DNA from: Calliopsis andreniformis
Taxonomy: Eukaryota > Arthropoda > Insecta > Hymenoptera > Andrenidae
DNA: 64,000 nt
Assembly: GCF_051401765.1 (NCBI RefSeq)
Contig: NW_027480546.1
Location: 682,001 to 746,000, forward strand
Direction of reading: 5' to 3'
Shown: piece by piece, positions 1-14,300 of the stretch
Layout of the letters: every line of letters starts with the position of its first letter
Position numbering within the stretch: position 1 is the stretch's first letter
Program-made: the position numbers and the translations under genes
The notes under the pieces: generated by a model
What the model was told of the DNA's origin: nothing
The model's input: only the letters and a program-made list of their open reading frames with translations
The model's database searches: none

Positions 1-87
1 TTAACAATAATGAACTTGGAAATAGTCGTAATAATCATTACAATAGTCATAATAGCCATAAAAATCACAATAGCCATAATAATCAGA
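1..87. repeat. Partial type A module at the left edge
   Basis: This is the last part of a 390-bp A module, containing GAACTTGGAAATAGTCG where most copies have AATCG. Its first bases, TTAACAATAATG, match the A modules at 28548 and 35019, which carry the rare TATTAACAATAATG variant. The array therefore continues to the left, probably with the same A-A-then-cassette order seen at 28158 and 34629. Confidence 0.85.
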
Positions 88-2103
88 ATGGTGATCATAA
101 TAATAATACTAACAACCATAATGATCATAGTAATCATCATAATAAACAGAATAGTCATGGAAATAATCTTAACAACCATTATTATTAACGTAATAACCAT
201 AATCATCGTAATAACCATAGTGATCCTAATGATGACCATAATATTCATCATAATTATACTAAGACATATAATAATCACAGTAATCATAATAATAAACATA
301 ATAAGCTTTGAAATAATCATAATAACCTTTATACTAGCCATAATAGCCATAATAATCTTAATAACTAGAATAATCATAATAGTCATAATAATCGCAATAA
401 CCATAATGATCTTAATGATGATCATGATATTCATCATAATTATACCAAGATCCATAATAATCATAGTAACAATAATAATAAACATAATAAGCTTTGAAAT
501 AATCACAATAACCGTTATACTAGCCATAGTAACCATAATAATCATAATAACCATAATAATCATAATAATTATAGTAATAACCATAATAAGCTTGGAAATA
601 ATCAGAATAAGCATTATACTAGCCATAATAATCATAATAACTCTAATAATCATACTAGTCATAATAATACCCATAATAAACTTGGAAATAATCATATTTA
701 TCATTATAATAGCAATAATAACCATAAAGATCATAATAGCCATAATAATCTGAATGTTGATCCTGATAATCATACTAACAACCATAATGATCATAGTAAT
801 CATCATAATAAACAAAATAGTCATGGAAATAATCTTAATAATCATTATTATTAACGTAATAACCATAATGATCTTAATGATGACCATAAGATTCATCATA
901 ATTATACCTAGACATATAATAATCAGAGTAATCATAATAATAAACATAATAAGCTTTGAAATAATCATAATAACCGTTATACTAGCCATAGTAGCCATAA
1001 TAATCATAATAACCATAATAATCATAATAATTATAATAATAACCATAATAAGCTTGGAAGTAATCATAATAAGCATTATACTAGCCATAATAATCATAAT
1101 AAGCATAATAACTATAATAATCATAATAGTCATAATAATAACCATAATAAACTTGCAAATAACCATATTTATCATTATAATAGCAATAATAACCATAAAA
1201 ATCATAATAGCCATAATAATCAGAGTGTTGATCATAATCATCATACTAACAGCCATAATAATCATAGTGATCATCATAATAACTACGATAATCATAATAA
1301 TCGTAATTGTAATGTTAATAAGCATAGCAATAATCACAATAACCATTGTAACCATAATAATCCTAATGATGATCATAATATCCATGATAATTATACCAAG
1401 ATCCGTAATAATCATAATAATCATAATAATAACCATACTGGGTTCGGAAATAATCATAATATACATTATACTAGCCATATCAACCATAATAGTCATAATT
1501 GCCACAATAATCATAATAGTCGTAATAATAACAATAATGAACTTGGAAATAATCGTAATAATCATTACAATAGTCATAATAGCCATAAAAATCACAATAG
1601 GCATAATAATCAGAATGGTGATCATAATGATAGTACTAACAACCATAATGATCATAGTAATCATCATAATAAACAGAATAGTCATGGAAATAATCTTAAT
1701 AACTATTATTATTAACGTAATAACCATAATCATCGTAATAACCATAATGATCTTAATGATGACCATAATGTTCATCATAATTATACCTAGACATATAATA
1801 ATCAGAGTAATCATAATAATAAACATAATAAGCTTTGAAATAATCATAATAACCGTTATACTAGCCATAGTAACCATACTAATCATAATAGCCATAATAA
1901 TCATAATAATTATAATAATAACCATAATAAGCTTGGAAATAATCATAATAAGCAATATACTAGCTATAATAATCATAATAATCATAATAACTAAAATAAT
2001 CATAATAGTCATAATAATAACCGTAATAAACTTGGAAATAATCATATTTATCATTATAATACCAATAATAACCATAAAAATCATAATAGCCTAAATAATC
2101 TGA
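88..2103. repeat. 2,016-bp cassette, copy 1 (B666-B471-A390-B489)
   Basis: Modules start at 88 (B, 666 bp), 754 (B, 471 bp), 1225 (A, 390 bp) and 1615 (B, 489 bp). The 471-bp B lacks 18 bp (two words, around ATCATCGTAATAACC) that other B copies have. It begins with TTGATCCTGATAATC, a start otherwise typical of A. The A module at 1225 starts GTGTTG instead of ATGTTG. The same order and lengths recur at 3364, 9355, 28938 and 35409. Confidence 0.9.
311..496. repeat. 186-bp internal duplication that defines long B modules
   Basis: The AGCTTTGAAATAATC landmark occurs twice in the B module at 88-753, its G positions falling at 310 and 496, exactly 186 bp apart. Short B modules have it once. Removing one 186-bp copy turns 666 bp into 480 bp, the commonest short length. 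Both copies share the order CTTAATGATGA, TTCATCATAATTATAC, AAACATAATAAGC, then GTTATACTAGCC or a close variant. The 186-bp unit is not a multiple of 9 but is a multiple of 3. Confidence 0.85.
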
Positions 2104-2973
2104 ATGTTGATCATAATAATCATACTAACAGCCATAATAATCATAGTGATCATCATAATAACTATAATAATCATAATAATCGTAATTGTAATGTTAATAA
2201 GCATAGCAATAATCACAATAATCAGAGTAACCATAATAATCTTAATGATGATCATAATATTCATGATAATTACATCAAGATCCGTAATAATCATAATAAT
2301 CATAATAATAACCATAATGGGTTCGGAAATTATCATAATATGCATTATACCAGCCATAACAACCATAATAGTCATAATACCCATAATAATCATAATAGTC
2401 GTAATAATAACAATAATGAACTTGGAAATAATCGTAATAATCATTACAATAGTCATAATAGCCATAAAAATCACAATAGGCATAATAATCAGAATGGTGA
2501 TCATAATAATAATACTAACAACCATATTGATCATAGTAATCATCATAATAAACAGAATAGTCATGGAAATAACCTTAATAACCATTATTATTAACGTAAT
2601 AACCATAATCATCGCAATAACCATAATGATCTTAATGACGATCATGATATGCTTCATAATTATACCATGATCCATAATAATCATAGTAACCATAATAATA
2701 AACATAATAAGTTTTGAAATAATCATAATAACCGTTATACTAGCCATAGTAACCATAATAATCATAATAACCATAATAATCATAATAATTATAGTAAGAA
2801 CCATAATAATCCTGGAAATAATCATAATAAGCATTGTACTAGCCATAATAATCGTAATAACTATAATAATCATACTAGTCATAATAATAACCATAATAAA
2901 CTTGGAAATAACCATATTTATCATTATAATAGCAATAATAACCATAAAAATCATAATAGCCATAATAATCTGA
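2104..2973. repeat. A-B dimer, 870 bp (A390 + B480)
   Basis: A starts at 2104 and B at 2494. This A belongs to a subfamily with AACTATAATAATC near its start, ATTACATCAAGATCC in the middle and a junction CTAAATAATCTG just upstream (2091). The B copy carries CCATGATCC where most have CCTAGACAT or CCAAGATCC, and ATCCTGGAAATAATC in place of AGCTTGGAAATAATC. The closest relative is the dimer at 32703-33572, offset 30,599 bp. Confidence 0.88.
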
Positions 2974-3363
2974 ATGTTGATCCTAATAATAATACTAACA
3001 ACCATAATAATAATAGTGATCATCATAATAACTACAATAATCATAATAATCGTAATTGTAATGTTAATAAGCATAGCAATAATCACAATAATCATAGTAA
3101 CCATAATAATCTTAATGATGATCATAATATCCATGATAATTATACCAAGATCCGTAATAATCATAATAATCATAATAATAACCACAATGGGTTCGGAAAT
3201 AATCATAATATACATTATACTAGCCATATCAATCATAATAGTCATAATAGCCATAATAATCGTAATAGTCGTAATAATAACAATAATGACCTTGGAAATA
3301 AGCGTAATAATCATTATAATAGCCATAATAGCCGTAAAAATCACAATAGCCATAATAATCTGA
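2974..3363. repeat. Type A module preceding a cassette
   Basis: This 390-bp A module has TTGATCCTAATAATAATAC at its start, ACCACAATGGGTTCGG in the middle and ATGACCTTGGAAATAAGCG near its end. The same combination marks the A modules at 7129, 27103 and 33573 (the last has AACTTGG and AAACG). This subfamily always precedes a 666-bp B module. Confidence 0.88.
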
Positions 3364-5379
3364 ATGGTGATCATAATAATCATACTAACAACCATAATGA
3401 TCATTGTAATCATCATAATAAACAGAATAGTCATGGAAATAATCTTAATAATCATTATTATTAAGGTAATAACCATAATCATCGTAAAAACCATAATGAT
3501 CTTAATGATGACCATAATATTTATCATAATTATACTAAGACATATAATAATCAGAGTAATCGTAATAATAAACATAATAAGCTTTGAAATAATCATAATA
3601 ACCATTATACTAGCCATAATAACCATAATAATCGTAATAACTGGAATAACCATAATAGTCATAATAATCGCAATAACCATAATGATCCTAATGATGATCA
3701 TGATATTCATCATAATTATACCAAGATCCATAATAATCATAGTAACCATAATAATAAACATAATAAGCTTTGGAATAATCATAATAACTGTTATACTAGC
3801 CATAGTAACCATAATAATCATAATAACCATAATAATCATAATAATTATAGTAATAACCATAATAAGCTTGGAAATAATCAGAATAAGCATTATACTAGCC
3901 ATAATAATCATAATAACTCTAATAATCATACTAGTCATAATAATACCCATAATAAACTTGGAAATAATCATATTTATCATTATAATAGCAATAATAACCA
4001 TAAAGATCATAATAGCCATAATAATCTGAATGTTGATCCTGATAATCATACTAACAACCATAATGATCATAGTAATCATCATAATAAACAAAATAGTCAT
4101 GGAAATAATCTTAATAATCATTATTATTAACGTAATAACCATAATGATCTTAATGATGACCATAAGATTCATCATAATTATACCTAGACATATAATAATC
4201 AGAGTAATCATAATAATAAACATAATAAGCTTTGAAATAATCATAATAACCGTTATACTAGCCATAGTAGCCATAATAATCATAATAACCTTAATAATCA
4301 TAATAATTATAATAATAACCATAATAAGCTTGGAAGTAATCATAATAAGCATTATACTAGCCATAATAATCATAATAATCATAATAACTATAATAATCAT
4401 AATAGTCATAATAATAACCATAATAAACTTGCAAATAACCATATTTATCATTATGATAGCAATAATAACCATAAAAATCATAATAGCCATAATAATCAGA
4501 ATGTTGATCATAATCATCATACTAACAGCCATAATAATCATAGTGATCATCATAATAACTACGATAATCATAATAATCGTAATTGTAATGTTAATAAGCA
4601 TAGCAATAATCACAATAACCATTGTAACCATAATAATCCTAATGATGATCATAATATCCATGATAATTATACCAAGATCCGTAATAATCATAATAATCAT
4701 AATAATAACCATACTGGGTTCGGAAATAATCATAATATACATTTTACTAGCCATATCAACCATAATAGTCATAATTGCCACAATAATCATAATAGTCGTA
4801 ATAATAACAATAATGAACTTGGAAATAATCGTAATAATCATTACAATAGTCATAATAGCCATAAAAATCACAATAGGCATAATAATCAGAATGGTGATCA
4901 TAATGATAGTACTAACAACCATAATGATCATAGTAATCATCATAATAAACAGAATAGTCATGGAAATAATCTTAATAACTATTATTATTAACGTAATAAC
5001 CATAATCATCGTAATAACCATAATGATCTTAATGATGACCATAATGTTCATCATAATTATACCTAGACATATAATAATCAGAGTAATCATAATAATAAAC
5101 ATAATAAGGTTTGAAATAATCATAATAACCGTTATACTAGCCATAGTAACCATACTAATCATAATAGCCATAATAACCATAATAATTATAATAATAACCA
5201 TAATAAGCTTGGAAATAATCATAATAAGCATTATACTAGCTATAATAATCATAATAATCATAATAACTAAAATAATCATAATAGTCATTATAATAACCGT
5301 AATAAACTTGGAAATAATCATATTTATCATTATAATACCAATAATAACCATAAAAATCATAATAGCCATAATAATCAGA
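3364..5379. repeat. 2,016-bp cassette, copy 2
   Basis: Modules start at 3364 (B666), 4030 (B471), 4501 (A390) and 4891 (B489). The first B differs from copy 1 at about 22 positions by hand count, including TTTGGAATAATC for TTTGAAATAATC. The A module has ACATTTTACTAGCC, shared with the cassettes at 9355, 28938 and 35409. The 489-bp B has an extra word (ATAATCATAATAATC) relative to 480-bp copies. Confidence 0.9.
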
Positions 5380-7128
5380 ATGTTGATCATAATCATCATA
5401 CTAACAGCCATAATAATCATAGTGATCATTATAATAACTACGATAATCATAATAATCGTAATTGTAATGTTAATAAGCATAGCAATAATCACAATAACCA
5501 TTGTAACCATAATAATCCTAATGATGATCATAATATCCATGATAATTATACCAAGATCCGTAATAATCATAATAATCATAATAATAACCATAATGGGTTC
5601 GGAAATAATCATAATATACATTATACCAGCCATAACAACCATAATAGTCATAATTACCACAATAATCATAATAGTCGTAATAATAACAATAATGAACTTG
5701 GAAATAATCGTAATAATCATTACAATAGTCATAATAGCCATAAAAATCACAATAGGCATAATAATCAGAATGGTGATCATAATAATAATACTAACAACCA
5801 TAATGATCATAGTAATCATCATAATAAACAGAATAGTCATGGAAATAATCTTAATAACCATTATTATTAACATAATAACCATAATCATCGTAATAACCAT
5901 AATGATCTGAATGGTGACCATAATATTCATCATAATTACACCTAGACATATAATAATCAGAGTAATCATAATAATAAACATAATAAGCTTTGAAATAATC
6001 ATAATAACCGTTATACTAGCCATAGTAACCATACTAATCATAATAGCCATAATAATCATAATAATTATAATAATAACCATAATAAGCTTGGAAATAATCA
6101 TAATAAGCAATGTACTAGCTATAATAATCATAATAATCATAATAACTATAATAATCATACTAGTCATAATAATACCCATAATAAACTTGGAAATAATCAT
6201 ATTTGTCATTATAATAGCAATAATAACCATATAGATCATAATAGCCATAATAATCTGAATGTTGATCCTGATAATCATACTAACAACCATAATAATCATA
6301 GTGATCATCATAATAACTACAATAATCATAATAATCGTAATTGTAATGTTAATAAGCATAGCAATAATCACAATAACCATTGTAACCATAATAATCTTAA
6401 TGATGATCATAATATCCATGATAATTGTACCAAGATCCGTAATAATCATAATAATCATAATAATAACCATACTGGGTTCGGAAATAATCATAATATACAT
6501 TATACTAGCCATATCAATCATAATAGTCATAATAGCCATAATAATCATAATAGTCGTATTAATAACAATAATGAACTTGGAAATAATCGTAATAATCATT
6601 ACAATAGTCATAATAGCCATAAAAATCGCAATAGGCACAATAATCAGAATGGTGATCATAATAATAATACTAACAACCATAATGTTAATAGTAATCATCA
6701 TAATAAACAGAATAGTCATGGAAATAACCTTAATAACCATTATTATTAACGTAATAACCATAATCATCGCAATAACCATAATGATCTTAATGACGATCAT
6801 GATATGCTTCATAATTATACCATGATCCATAATAATCATAGTAACCATAATAATAAACATAATAAGTTTTGAAATAATCATAATAACCGTTATACTAGCC
6901 ATAGTAACCATAATAATCATAATAACCATAATAATCATAATAATTATAGTAAGAACCATAATAATCCTGGAAATAATCATAATAAGCATTGTACTAGCCA
7001 TAATAATCGTAATAACTATAATAATCATACTAGTCATAATAATAACCATAATAAACTTGGAAATAACCATATTTATCATTATAATAGCAATAATAACCAT
7101 AAAAATCATAATAGCCATAATAATCTGA
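5380..7128. repeat. Two dimers, 879 and 870 bp
   Basis: Modules start at 5380 (A), 5770 (B489), 6259 (A) and 6649 (B480). The B at 5770 carries GATCTGAATGGTGACC and ATTACACCTAGACAT. It shares CAATGTACTAGC with the B at 26614. The last B has the CCATGATCC and ATCCTGG variants also seen at 2494 and 33093. Confidence 0.88.
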
Positions 7129-8184
7129 ATGTTGATCCTAATAATAATACTAACAACCATAATAATAATAGTGATCATCATAATAACTACAATAATCATA
7201 ATAATCGTAATTGTAATGTTAATAAGCATAGCAATAATCACAATAATCATAGTAACCATAATAATCTTAATGATGATCATAATATCCATGATAATTATAC
7301 CAAGATCCGTAATAATCATAATAATCATAATAATAACCACAATGGGTTCGGAAATAATCATAATATACATTATACTAGCCATATCAATCATAATAGTCAT
7401 AATAGCCATAATAATCGTAATAGTCGTAATAATAACAATAATGACCTTGGAAATAAGCGTAATAATCATTATAATAGCCATAATAGCCGTAAAAATCACA
7501 ATAGCCATAACAATCTGAATGGTGATCATAATAATCATACTAACAACCATAATGATCATTGTAATCATCATAATAAACAGAATAGTCATGGAAATAATCT
7601 TAATAATCATTATTATTAAGGTAATAACCATAATCATCGTAAAAACCATAATGATCTTAATGATGACCATAATATTTATCATAATTATACTAAGACATAT
7701 AATAATCAGAGTAATCGTAATAATAAACATAATAAGCTTTGAAATAATCATAATAACCATTATACTAGCCATAATAACCATAATAATCGTAATAACTAGA
7801 ATAACCATAATAGTCATAATAATCGCAATAACCATAATGATCCTAATGATGATCATGATATTCATCATAATTATACCAAGATCCATAATAATCATAGTAA
7901 CCATAATAATAAACATAATAAGCTTTGGAATAATCATAATAACTGTTATACTAGCCATAGTAACCATAATAAACATAATAACCCTAATAATCGTAATAAT
8001 TATAGTAATAACCATAATAAGCTTGGAAACAATCATAATAAGCATTATACTAGCCATAATAATCATTATAACTATAATAATCATACTCGTCATAATAATA
8101 CCCATAATAAACTTGGAACTAATCATATTTATCATTATAATAGCTATAATAACCATAAAGATCATAATAGCCATAATAATCTGA
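7129..8184. repeat. A390 + B666 pair
   Basis: A starts at 7129 and long B at 7519. The long B is a distinct subfamily, with AATAAACATAATAACCC, AAGCTTGGAAACAATC and AACTTGGAACTAATC. The same set recurs in the long B modules at 27493 and 33963, linking the three loci as duplicates. Confidence 0.88.
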
Positions 8185-9354
8185 ATGTTGATCCTAATAA
8201 TCATACTAACAACCATAATGATCACAATGATCATCATAATAACTACAATAATCATAATAATCGTAATTGTAATGTTAATAAGCTTAGCAATAATCACAAT
8301 AATCATAGTAACCGTAATAATCTTAGTGATGATAATAATATTCATGATAATTATATCAAGATCCGTAATAATCATAATAATCATAATAATAACCATAATG
8401 GGTTCGGAAATAATCATAATATACATTATACTAGCCATAACAACCATAATAGTCATTATAGCCATAATAATCATAATAGTCGTAATAATAACAATAATGA
8501 ACTTGGAAATAATCGTAATAATCATTACAATAGTCATAATAGCCATAAAAATCACAATAGGCATAATAATCAGAATGGTGATCATAATAATAATACTAAC
8601 AACCATAATGATCACAGTGATCATCACAATAACTACAATAATCATAATAATCGTAATTGTAATGTTAATAAGCTTAGCAATAATCACAATAATCATAGTA
8701 ACCGTAATAATCTTAGTGATGATCATAATATTCATGATAATTATATCAAGATCCGTAATAATCATAATAATCATAATAATAACCATAATGGGTTCGGAAA
8801 TAATCATAATATACATTATACTAGCCATGACAACCATAATAGTCGTAATAGCCATAATAATCATAATAGTCGTAATAATAACAATAATGAACTTGGAAAT
8901 AATCGTAATAATCATTACAATAGTCATAATAGCCATAAAAATCACAATAGGCATAATAATCAGAATGGTGATCATAATAATAATACTAACAACCATAATG
9001 ATCACAGTGATCATCACAATAACTACAATAATCATAATAATCGTAATTGTAATGTTAATAAGCTTAGCAATAATCACAATAATCATAGTAACCGTAATAA
9101 TCTTAGTGATGATCATAATATTCATGATAATTATATCAAGATCCGTAATAATCATAATAATCATAATAATAACCATAATGGGTTCGGAAATAATCATAAT
9201 ATACATTATACTAGCCATGACAACCATAATAGTCGTAATAGCCATAATAATCATAATAGTCGTAATAATAACAATAATGAACTTGGAAATAATCGTAATA
9301 ATCATTACAATAGTCATAATAGCCATAAAAATCACAATAGCCATAATAATCAGA
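8185..9354. repeat. Three consecutive type A modules
   Basis: A modules start at 8185, 8575 and 8965, each exactly 390 bp, with no B between them. They share GTTAATAAGCTTAGC (a HindIII-type AAGCTT in an A module), ATTATATCAAGATCC and CTTAGTGATGAT. The second and third also share CTAGCCATGACAACC and GTCGTAATAGCC and are almost identical. They differ near the end, GGCATAATAATC versus CCATAATAATC. The corresponding sites at 28158 and 34629 have only two A modules. Confidence 0.9.
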
Positions 9355-11370
9355 ATGGTGATCATAATAATAATACTAGCAACCATAATGATCATAGTAA
9401 TCATCATAATAAACAGAATAGTCATGGAAATAATCTTAATAACCATTATTATTAACGTAATAACCATAATCATCGTAATAACCATAGTGATCCTAATGAT
9501 GACCATAATATTCATCATAATTATACTAAGACATATAATAATCACAGTAATCATAATAATAAACATAATAAGCTTTGAAATAATCATAATAACCTTTATA
9601 CTAGCCATAATAGCCATAATAATCTTAATAACTAGAATAATCATAATAGTCATAATAATCGCAATAACCATAATGATCTTAATGATGATCATGATATTCA
9701 TCATAATTATACCAAGATCCATAATAATCATAGTAACAATAATAATAAACATAATAAGCTTTGAAATAATCACAATTACCGTTATACTAGCCATAGTAAC
9801 CATAATAATCATAATAACCATAATAATCATAATAATTATAGTAATAACCATAATAAGCTTGGAAATAATCAGAATAAGCATTATACTAGCCATAATAATC
9901 ATAATAACTCTAATAATCATACTAGTCATAATAATACCCATAATAAACTTGGAAATAATCATATTTATCATTATAATAGCAATAATAACCATAAAGATCA
10001 TAATAGCCATAATAATCTGAATGTTGATCCTGATAATCATACTAACAACCATAATGATCATAGTAATCATCATAATAAACAAAATAGTCATGGAAATAAT
10101 CTCAATAATCATTATTATTAACGTAATAACCATAATGATCTTAATGATGACCATAAGATTCATCATAATTATACCTAGACATATAATAATCAGAGTAATC
10201 ATAATAATAAACATAATAAGCTTTGAAATAATCATAATAACCGTTATACTAGCCATAGTAGCCATAATAATCATAATAACCTTAATAATCATAATAATTA
10301 TAATAATAACCATAATAAGCTTGGAAGTAATCATAATAAGCATTATACTAGCCATAATAATCATAATAATCATAATAACTATAATAATCATAATAGTCAT
10401 AATAATAACCATAATAAACTTGCAAATAACCATATTTATCATTATGATAGCAATAATAACCATAAAAATCATAATAGCCATAATAATCAGAATGTTGATC
10501 ATAATCATCATACTAACAGCCATAATAATCATAGTGATCATCATAATAACTACGATAATCATAATAATCGTAATTGTAATGTTAATAAGCATAGCAATAA
10601 TCACAATAACCATTGTAACCATAATAATCCTAATGATGATCATAATATCCATGATAATTATACCAAGATCCGTAATAATCATAATAATCATAATAATAAC
10701 CATACTGGGTTCGGAAATAATCATAATATACATTTTACTAGCCATATCAACCATAATAGTCATAATTGCCACAATAATCATAATAGTCGTAATAATAACA
10801 ATAATGAACTTGGAAATAATCGTAATAATCATTACAATAGTCATAATAGCCATAAAAATCACAATAGGCATAATAATCAGAATGGTGATCATAATGATAG
10901 TACTAACAACCATAATGATCATAGTAATCATCATAATAAACAGAATAGTCATGGAAATAATCTTAATAACTATTATTATTAACGTAATAACCATAATCAT
11001 CGTAATAACCATAATGATCTTAATGATGACCATAATGTTCATCATAATTATACCTAGACATATAATAATCAGAGTAATCATAATAATAAACATAATAAGC
11101 TTTGAAATAATCATAATAACCGTTATACTAGCCATAGTAACCATACTAATCATAATAGCCATAATAACCATAATAATTATAATAATAACCATAATAAGCT
11201 TGGAAATAATCATAATAAGCATTATACTAGCTATAATAATCATAATAATCATAATAACTAAAATAATCATAATAGTCATTATAATAACCGTAATAAACTT
11301 GGAAATAATCATATTTATCATTATAATACCAATAATAACCATAAAAATCATAATAGCCATAATAATCTGA
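9355..11370. repeat. 2,016-bp cassette, copy 3
   Basis: Modules start at 9355 (B666), 10021 (B471), 10492 (A390) and 10882 (B489). The layout matches the copy at 88 with an offset of 9,267 bp and the copy at 35409 with an offset of 26,054 bp. One visible private change is ATCTCAATAATC (about 10,100) where other copies have ATCTTAATAATC. Confidence 0.9.
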
Positions 11371-14300
11371 ATGTTGATCATAATAATCATACTAACAGCC
11401 ATAATAATCATAGTGATCATCATAATAACTACAATAATCATAATAATCGTAATTGTAATGTTAATAAGCATAGCAATAATCACAATAATCAGAGTAACCA
11501 TAATAATCTTAATGATGATCATAATATTCATGATAATTACATCAAGATCCGTAATAATCATAATAATCATAATAATAACCATAATGGGTTCGGAAATAAT
11601 CATAATATACATTATACCAGCCATAACAACCATAATAGTCATAATACCCATAATAATCATAATAGTCGTAATAATAACAATAATGAACTCGGAAATAATC
11701 GTAATAATCATTACAATAGTCATAATAGCCATAAAAATCACAATAGGCATAATAATCAGAATGGTGATCATAATAATAATACTAACAACCATAATGATCA
11801 TAGTAATCATCATAATAAACAGAATAGTCATGGAAATAATCTTAATAACCATTATTATTAACATAATAACCATAATCATCGTAATAACCATAATGATCTG
11901 AATGATGACCATAATATTCATCATAATTATACCTAGACATATAATAATCAGAGTAATCATAATAATAAACATAATAAGCTTTGAAATAATCATAATAACC
12001 GCTTTACTAGCCATAGTAACCATACTAATCATAATAACCATAATAATCATAATAATTATAGTAATAACCATAATAAGCTTGGAAATAATCAGAATAAGCA
12101 TTATACTAGCCATAATAATCATAATAACTATAATAATCATACTAGTCATAATAATACCCATAATAAACATGGAAATAATCATATTTATCATTATAATAGC
12201 AATAATAACCATATAGATCATAATAGCCATAATAATCTGAATGTTGATCCTGATAATCATACTAACAACCATAATAATCATAGTGATCATCATAATAACT
12301 ACAATAATCATAATAATCGTAATTGTAATGTTTTTAAGCATAGCAATAATCACAATAACCATTGTAACCATAATAATCTTAATGATGATCATAATATCCA
12401 TGATAATTATACCAAGATCCGTAATAACCATAATAATCATAATAATAACCATACTGGGTACGGAAATAATCATAATATACATTATACTTGCCATAACAGC
12501 CATAATAGTCATAATAGCCATAATAATCATAATAGTCGTAATAATAACAATAATGAACTTGGAAATAATCGTAACAATCATTACAATAGTCATAATAGCC
12601 ATAAAAATCGCAATAGGCACAATAATCAGAATGGTGATCATAATAATAATACTAACAACCATAATGATCATAGTAATCATCATAATAAACAGAATAGTCA
12701 TGGAAATAATCTTAATAACTATTATTATTAACGTAATAACCATAATGATCTTAATGATAACCATAATGTTCATCATAATTATACCTAGACATATAATAAT
12801 CAGAGTAATCATAATAATAAACATAATAAGCTTTGAAATAATCATAATAACCGTTATACTAGCCATAGTAACCATACTAATCATAATAGCCATAATAATC
12901 ATAATAATTATAATAATAACCATAATAAGCTTGGAAATAATCATAATAAGCAATATACTAGCTATAATAATCATAATAATCATAATAACTAAAATAATCA
13001 TAATAGTCATAATAATAACCGTAATAAACTTGGAAATAATCATATTTATCATTATAATACCAATAATAACCATAAAAATCATAATAGCCATAATAATCTG
13101 AATGTTGATCATAATAATCATACTAACAGCCATAATAATCATAGTGATCATCATAATAACTACAATAATCATAATAATAGTAATTGTAATGTTAATAAGC
13201 ATAGCAATAATCACAATAATCAGAGTAACCATAATAATCTTAATGATGATCATAATATTCGTGATAATTACATCAAGATCCGTAATAATCATAATAATCA
13301 TAATAATAACCATAATGGGTTCGGAAATAATCATAATATACATTATACCAGCCATAACAACCATAATAGTCATAATAGCCATAATAATCATAATAGTCGT
13401 AATAATAACAATAATGAACTTGGAAATAATCGTAATAATCATTACAATAGTCATAATAGCCATAAAAATCACAATAGGCATAATAATCAGAATGGTGATC
13501 ATAATAATAATACTAACAACCATAATGATCATAGTAATCATCATAATAAACAGAATAGTCATGGAAATAATCTTAATAACCATTATTATTAACATAATAA
13601 CCATAATCATCGTAATAACCATAATGATCTGAATGATGACCATAATATTCATCATAATTATACCTAGACATATAATAATCAGAGTAATCATAATAATAAA
13701 CATAATAAGCTTTGAAATAATCATAATAACCGTTATACTAGCCATAGTAACCATACTAATCATAATAACCATAATAATCATAATAATTATAGTAATAACC
13801 ATAATAAGCTTGGAAATAATCAGAATAAGCATTATACTAGCCATAATAATCATAATAACTATAATAATCATACTAGTCATAATAATACCCATAATAAACT
13901 TGGAAATAATCATATTTGTCATTATAATAGCAATAATAACCATATAGATCATAATAGCCATAATAATCTGAATGTTGATCCTGATAATCATACTAACAAC
14001 CATAATAATCATAGTGATCATCATAATAACTACAATAATCATAATAATCGTAATTGTAATGTTAATAAGCATAGCAATAATCACAATAACCATTGTAACC
14101 ATAATAATCTTAATGATGATCATAATATCCATGATAATTGTACCAAGATCCGTAATAATCATAATAATCATAATAATAACCATACTGGGTTCGGAAATAA
14201 TCATAATATACATTATACTAGCCATATCAATCATAATAGTCATAATAGCCATAATAATCATAATAGTCGTAATAATAACAATAATGAACTTGGAAATAAT

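Noticed and set aside
754..2094. Plus-strand Ile-rich open frames as genes or membrane proteins
   Set aside because: They are the complementary reading of the same repeats and mostly start and stop at the module junction CTGAATG. Their third positions are not enriched for changes. Apparent hydrophobicity comes from ATA/ATC repeats.
2340..2594. Asn/His-rich plus-strand frames (84-194 codons, repeated in many places) as poly-Asn proteins
   Set aside because: They are bounded by stops at fixed module positions (TATTATTAACG, CTTTGAAAT), recur with the satellite, and have no start context or conserved ends. They are shadows of the repeat.
8185..9354. Assembly error as the sole explanation for near-identical adjacent modules
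   Set aside because: It cannot be excluded without reads, but each copy carries its own small differences, as expected of real copies. I kept it as a finding with a read-level check.
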